From Pampus argenteus (lineage: Eukaryota > Chordata > Actinopteri > Scombriformes > Stromateidae), in contig CM072878.1 in the NCBI GenBank assembly GCA_036937835.1, positions 9,114,501 to 9,178,500 of the forward strand: DNA of 64,000 nucleotides, in the 5' to 3' direction. The notes beneath the pieces are model-generated. The model saw only the letters and a list, made by a program, of their open reading frames with translations. It was not told the DNA's origin and ran no database searches. Each line of letters opens with the position of its first letter. Positions within the stretch are counted from its first letter, which is position 1. Made by a program: the position numbers and the translations under genes. Below are positions 60,642-64,000 of this stretch, piece after piece.

Positions 60642-63600
60642 ACTAACGTTTTCAAGCTTTACAGTAGTTGAGTTTATCTTCTACAGAGCTGATACAGATG
60701 TGCTGCAGAGGTGACCTTGCTGGGATGTCATTTCAGCACAAACTGTCTTATCTGACGTATGCTTAACACTGTAAACCATGACTCGTATCAACCTGCATCA
60801 GTTAAGAGTCCATTTAGGCTGTTTTCTATCTGGTAAAGAGATTTCATCGCCAGAGCATCCAAATGTAAGGGCTAAAATATCTGAATGCATGACACCACAT
60901 CTCCCAATGCTTCTGCTGGTTACAGCAGCACGGGAAAATGCCACAGATTTGTGAACACTTCTGTTGATCATTACCTACCCTTGCTAGTAAGATATTGTAA
61001 GTGAGGGTGGGGCATTTGGAAAAAGGGTTTTCTAAGCATTTGAAAAAAATAAGAGCACGTACAAGATGATGCTCTTAAATTTGGAGCATCACACTGTTAC
61101 TTTTGATTGTCTATGACCCCAAAGAATTCAGGGCTAAGTGTGACTTTTGTAATATTATGGGTGGTTTTGAAGTGTTTGCGTCACTATTAGCCTACTGCTT
61201 CAGCTCTATGCTACATGGTAGATGTTCATGTAGAGTAAGCTAACATGCTGTTTTGCCTGCACGCTTGTTATCTTTATCCAACAGGGAAAAGTTATTTCAG
61301 TCAGTTATTCTTGCATGCGCTCCATGCAGATCATCAGAGATTGCTCTAATATGTTTGTATACTTACAGTATATGTACGGTATATACATGTGCTACGCTTT
61401 GACCACAACTGCCATTCTTTTCTTAATATTAACAGGAATTATAGACTCCAGTGTATCAGTGGTCCAACAGTGTCAGATATACCTGTGGTAATTTTCCACA
61501 AATAACCCATTACAGGAAATAACCTGCATAACCTTGGCAGCATGTCATATTGTAACTGAGCTCACTGCTCGGTTAAGTCCTCATTTCCACTGAATTAGCG
61601 TTGGTTAAGGGTTAGAGTTTCATTGTGCAGCGAGTTACTCATAATTTAATAGAAATTTGAAGTTTATTTAGTCTACTTGACATTGCAGCTATGTTTCCAT
61701 TCAAAAATTATTAGCTACTCGCCTTGAAATCAGACTAATACCGGTGGATGTGCATATTGTAGGATAGTCCCTGAATGTGTTTACTGTACTTTCATGACTG
61801 TAAGGCGTGTGTCGCCCTGAGAGGAGTGATTGATGGTAGCCACAGTAGTAGTACCATTGACACCGTCTCCAGTGGGTCCAGGGCGGCAGTATGATTGATC
61901 TTCGCCCTGGGCTCTGTACTGGCAGCACTTCTCTCAGTCTGCCAAACAGGAAGTGGCTCTGCTGCACACTGTAATATGGATCCCAGCGTGTTAAGATTCA
62001 ACCACCTCAGTGATGCATGTCATGCATGTGGTTTTGTTTTTGAAGAGAGATCACGAGTGTAGATCCCACAAACATTTCCATCACACAGACAGCGGACGAG
62101 CGCTAACTTGGCACTACCCTCCACCTATTTACTGTATTTATGAGGTGTACCATTCAATCTGAGCGTTGGGGGAGAGACTGGAGAGATGAGTAAAAAACTA
62201 ATTTAGATTACTACTTTATTTAGGCCTACGGGAAATATTGCTGGATAATAAAACACTCCATTGAAAGACATTGAAAGAAGATGGAAAATGTGTGTCTGCT
62301 CTGAGGCAAAACTCTTCAGGGCCTAATTAGGAGCAATCATGTCAAGCTTGGTAGAAAATCTAGCCTGCACATTCAGGCAATCGTGGTTTTAGGGGGACAG
62401 ATTGGTAGAAATGATTTAATACAGCAAATGGAAAGAGAGGAATTTACATGGGACATCATAAAGAGACATCCATCTGTAGAGTGTTTACTGTCTGACTGAC
62501 TCTGTCATCCACGGACAAATGTTGACTTTACAAAGCCACTTTCCATCTCCTTCCTCCCTGGCATGACGCGTTTTGACAGTGCAGCCAGCTGCGTCCCCAG
62601 AGTGCTCCAGCACCTCACACCAGACAGGGTGGGGACAAAATGGAGATGTTTTATGCCTCTGGCACAACAACCTGCAGGAGGCAAGGAGCATGTTGGCACA
62701 AGGCAAATCTTTGAGGCTACCCGCCCCACACAACCTAAGATCCACGTGTCTTCTCCAGTATTTCACTCATTCATTTAAAAACACTCTCTTTCCTCCTTAT
62801 TTCGACTGTTACACCATTTTTTTTTAAATTGCTAAATAGGTCATATGACTTTCTCTCACTTTCTCTGTCTCTTTCTTTATCCCTCGCTCCACACGCCTCA
62901 TATCTGGTGAATCAATAATAAATGATCAGAGCGGCTGGGCTGTGACAGCGCTCTCTCTCTCTCTGCACCAACTCTCCTGGGGGTTATGAATCGAGACAAT
63001 GCTCCAGGTCCCGGTACAGCAGCAGGTTTACAGTAGCCCAGTAAAGCAACTGGGACACAGAGAGAAACCATGCTCATTGTTCCGTACTGCAGAACATTAA
63101 CGGTGAGCTTTCCACGGATGTGTGCATCACAGCACAGCCGACCTGCAGCCCTCCACTTGTCGCTCCTTGACGCAGCACATGTATCCATGGTGTGCAGTAT
63201 GTGGACAGCTCCATCTGAAACTCTACAGGAGGCTATTGCTCTGAGATGCCTGCTGTGTGCTGGATCTAAGGCGTCCTCTGTTCACACGCTGGTTTGAACA
63301 TGAGCCAGATTTTTTTTTTGTTGTTGTGTCCTTAAGCAACATACTTCAGTGGTGCTGGTTGATTGCAGATTGTGGTAAGATAGAAAGATGCAGAGACAGA
63401 GAGGATTACATCTGTTTGACTATTATTTTCTATCATTACAGGAATTGAAAATGAAAAATCAAATTGCCACCTTGATTTTTTTTTCTTCATGGGGCTTTTG
63501 AGACTGATATGTCCAAAACTGTCTTTACATTATGAGGAAGTCAGGCCACATTTACATCTGGTACTTGTTTCTATAACCACATCTGATCCTTGGGCCTTTG

Positions 63601-64000
63601 CATTTACACCTGGGTTGGTGAATTAAAAATGTCAACAAACATGGTCTCTGTTCAAGGGAATCAATGACACAGATAGATGTCATTCACCTTTAAAACATGC
63701 ACATTCTGGGGCTCTACTGGAATATCTTTGCATAATTTACAGTAAAAAAACAACAACCCTGATTTAACTCATATTGACCCTTTATGCAGCCCCTCAGGCC
63801 TGAAACAGGCAGCGTCTGTCTCTCCTACCGATCAGCCCACTCTGTTCTGATTGGTCCTTATTCTTCACTTGAAATGACCACCTCTCAAATATCTAATTTA
63901 GTATCTTAAGCAGCAAAGATTGAAGAACGGATGACTGTTTATGGACGCGCGCAAAGTGCTGACATTGTCTCATCTGGAGGGTAAAAAAAAATTAAAAAAT
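59500..64000. other. pecam1 upstream region and gene-poor right end
   Basis: No coding exon is supported. The first 150 bp, up to about 59650, holds several GGAA cores (for example ACAGGAAAT near 59636), the kind of ETS site found at endothelial promoters. A TA microsatellite lies at about 60603-60638. Two GC-richer islands, at 61800-62000 and 62500-62760, have no explanation. Confidence 0.5.
60603..60638. repeat. TA microsatellite
   Basis: Uninterrupted TA dinucleotides of about 36 bp in intergenic sequence. Confidence 0.95.

Noticed and set aside
1..64000. tRNA genes, rRNA, known microRNA hairpins, CRISPR arrays, bacterial operons
   Set aside because: No A/B-box tRNA structure, no recognised miRNA seed in a hairpin and no regular repeat-spacer array were found. 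The DNA is clearly vertebrate.

Overview
This window is vertebrate nuclear DNA, most likely from a percomorph teleost. It shows many small GT-AG exons, long AT-rich introns, dinucleotide microsatellites and several copies of a dispersed repeat that I recognise from spiny-rayed fishes. No prokaryotic, viral or organellar gene is evident. Gene names come from recalled vertebrate orthologues; no database search was run.

Layout, plus strand: the terminal B30.2/SPRY exon of a TRIM/butyrophilin-like gene (110-669); recql5, a DNA helicase, in 19 reconstructed coding exons (2106-11934, 1014 aa); and cdr2l in 5 coding exons (14061-18830, 480 aa). A two-exon microprotein gene that I read as smim5 lies antisense inside the 3.8 kb intron 7 of recql5 (5422 down to 5146). 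Minus strand: arhgdia (RhoGDI alpha, 205 aa; CDS 23792 to 21183, leader exon near 30 kb), alyref (272 aa, 34303 to 31704), mcrip1 (93 aa, 38209 to 36468), ppp1r27 (236 aa, 41471 to 40278) and pecam1 (784 aa in 15 coding exons, 59468 to 52330). All of these reconstructions keep one continuous frame through every splice junction.

The genes do not form a pathway. They are a block of linked loci whose human orthologues lie on 17q: RECQL5, SMIM5 and CDR2L in 17q25.1; ARHGDIA, ALYREF, MCRIP1 and PPP1R27 in 17q25.3; PECAM1 in 17q23. Convergent cdr2l and arhgdia have candidate poly(A) signals about 40 bp apart. P4HB, which lies between PPP1R27 and ARHGDIA in human, is not seen here.

Gene-poor regions are 42-52 kb and 59.5-64 kb. 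I found no coding sequence there, but the first holds an orphan poly(A) signal and a promoter-like cluster. The most interesting points are a duplicated SUMO-interacting-motif-like acidic repeat in RECQL5, the nested smim5, a Tyr/Thr/His/Pro-rich repeat extension on PPP1R27, an extra canonical ITIM and a His-rich tail on PECAM1, two GC-AG introns, a solo LTR with a 5-bp target duplication, and dinucleotide repeats close to three splice acceptors.
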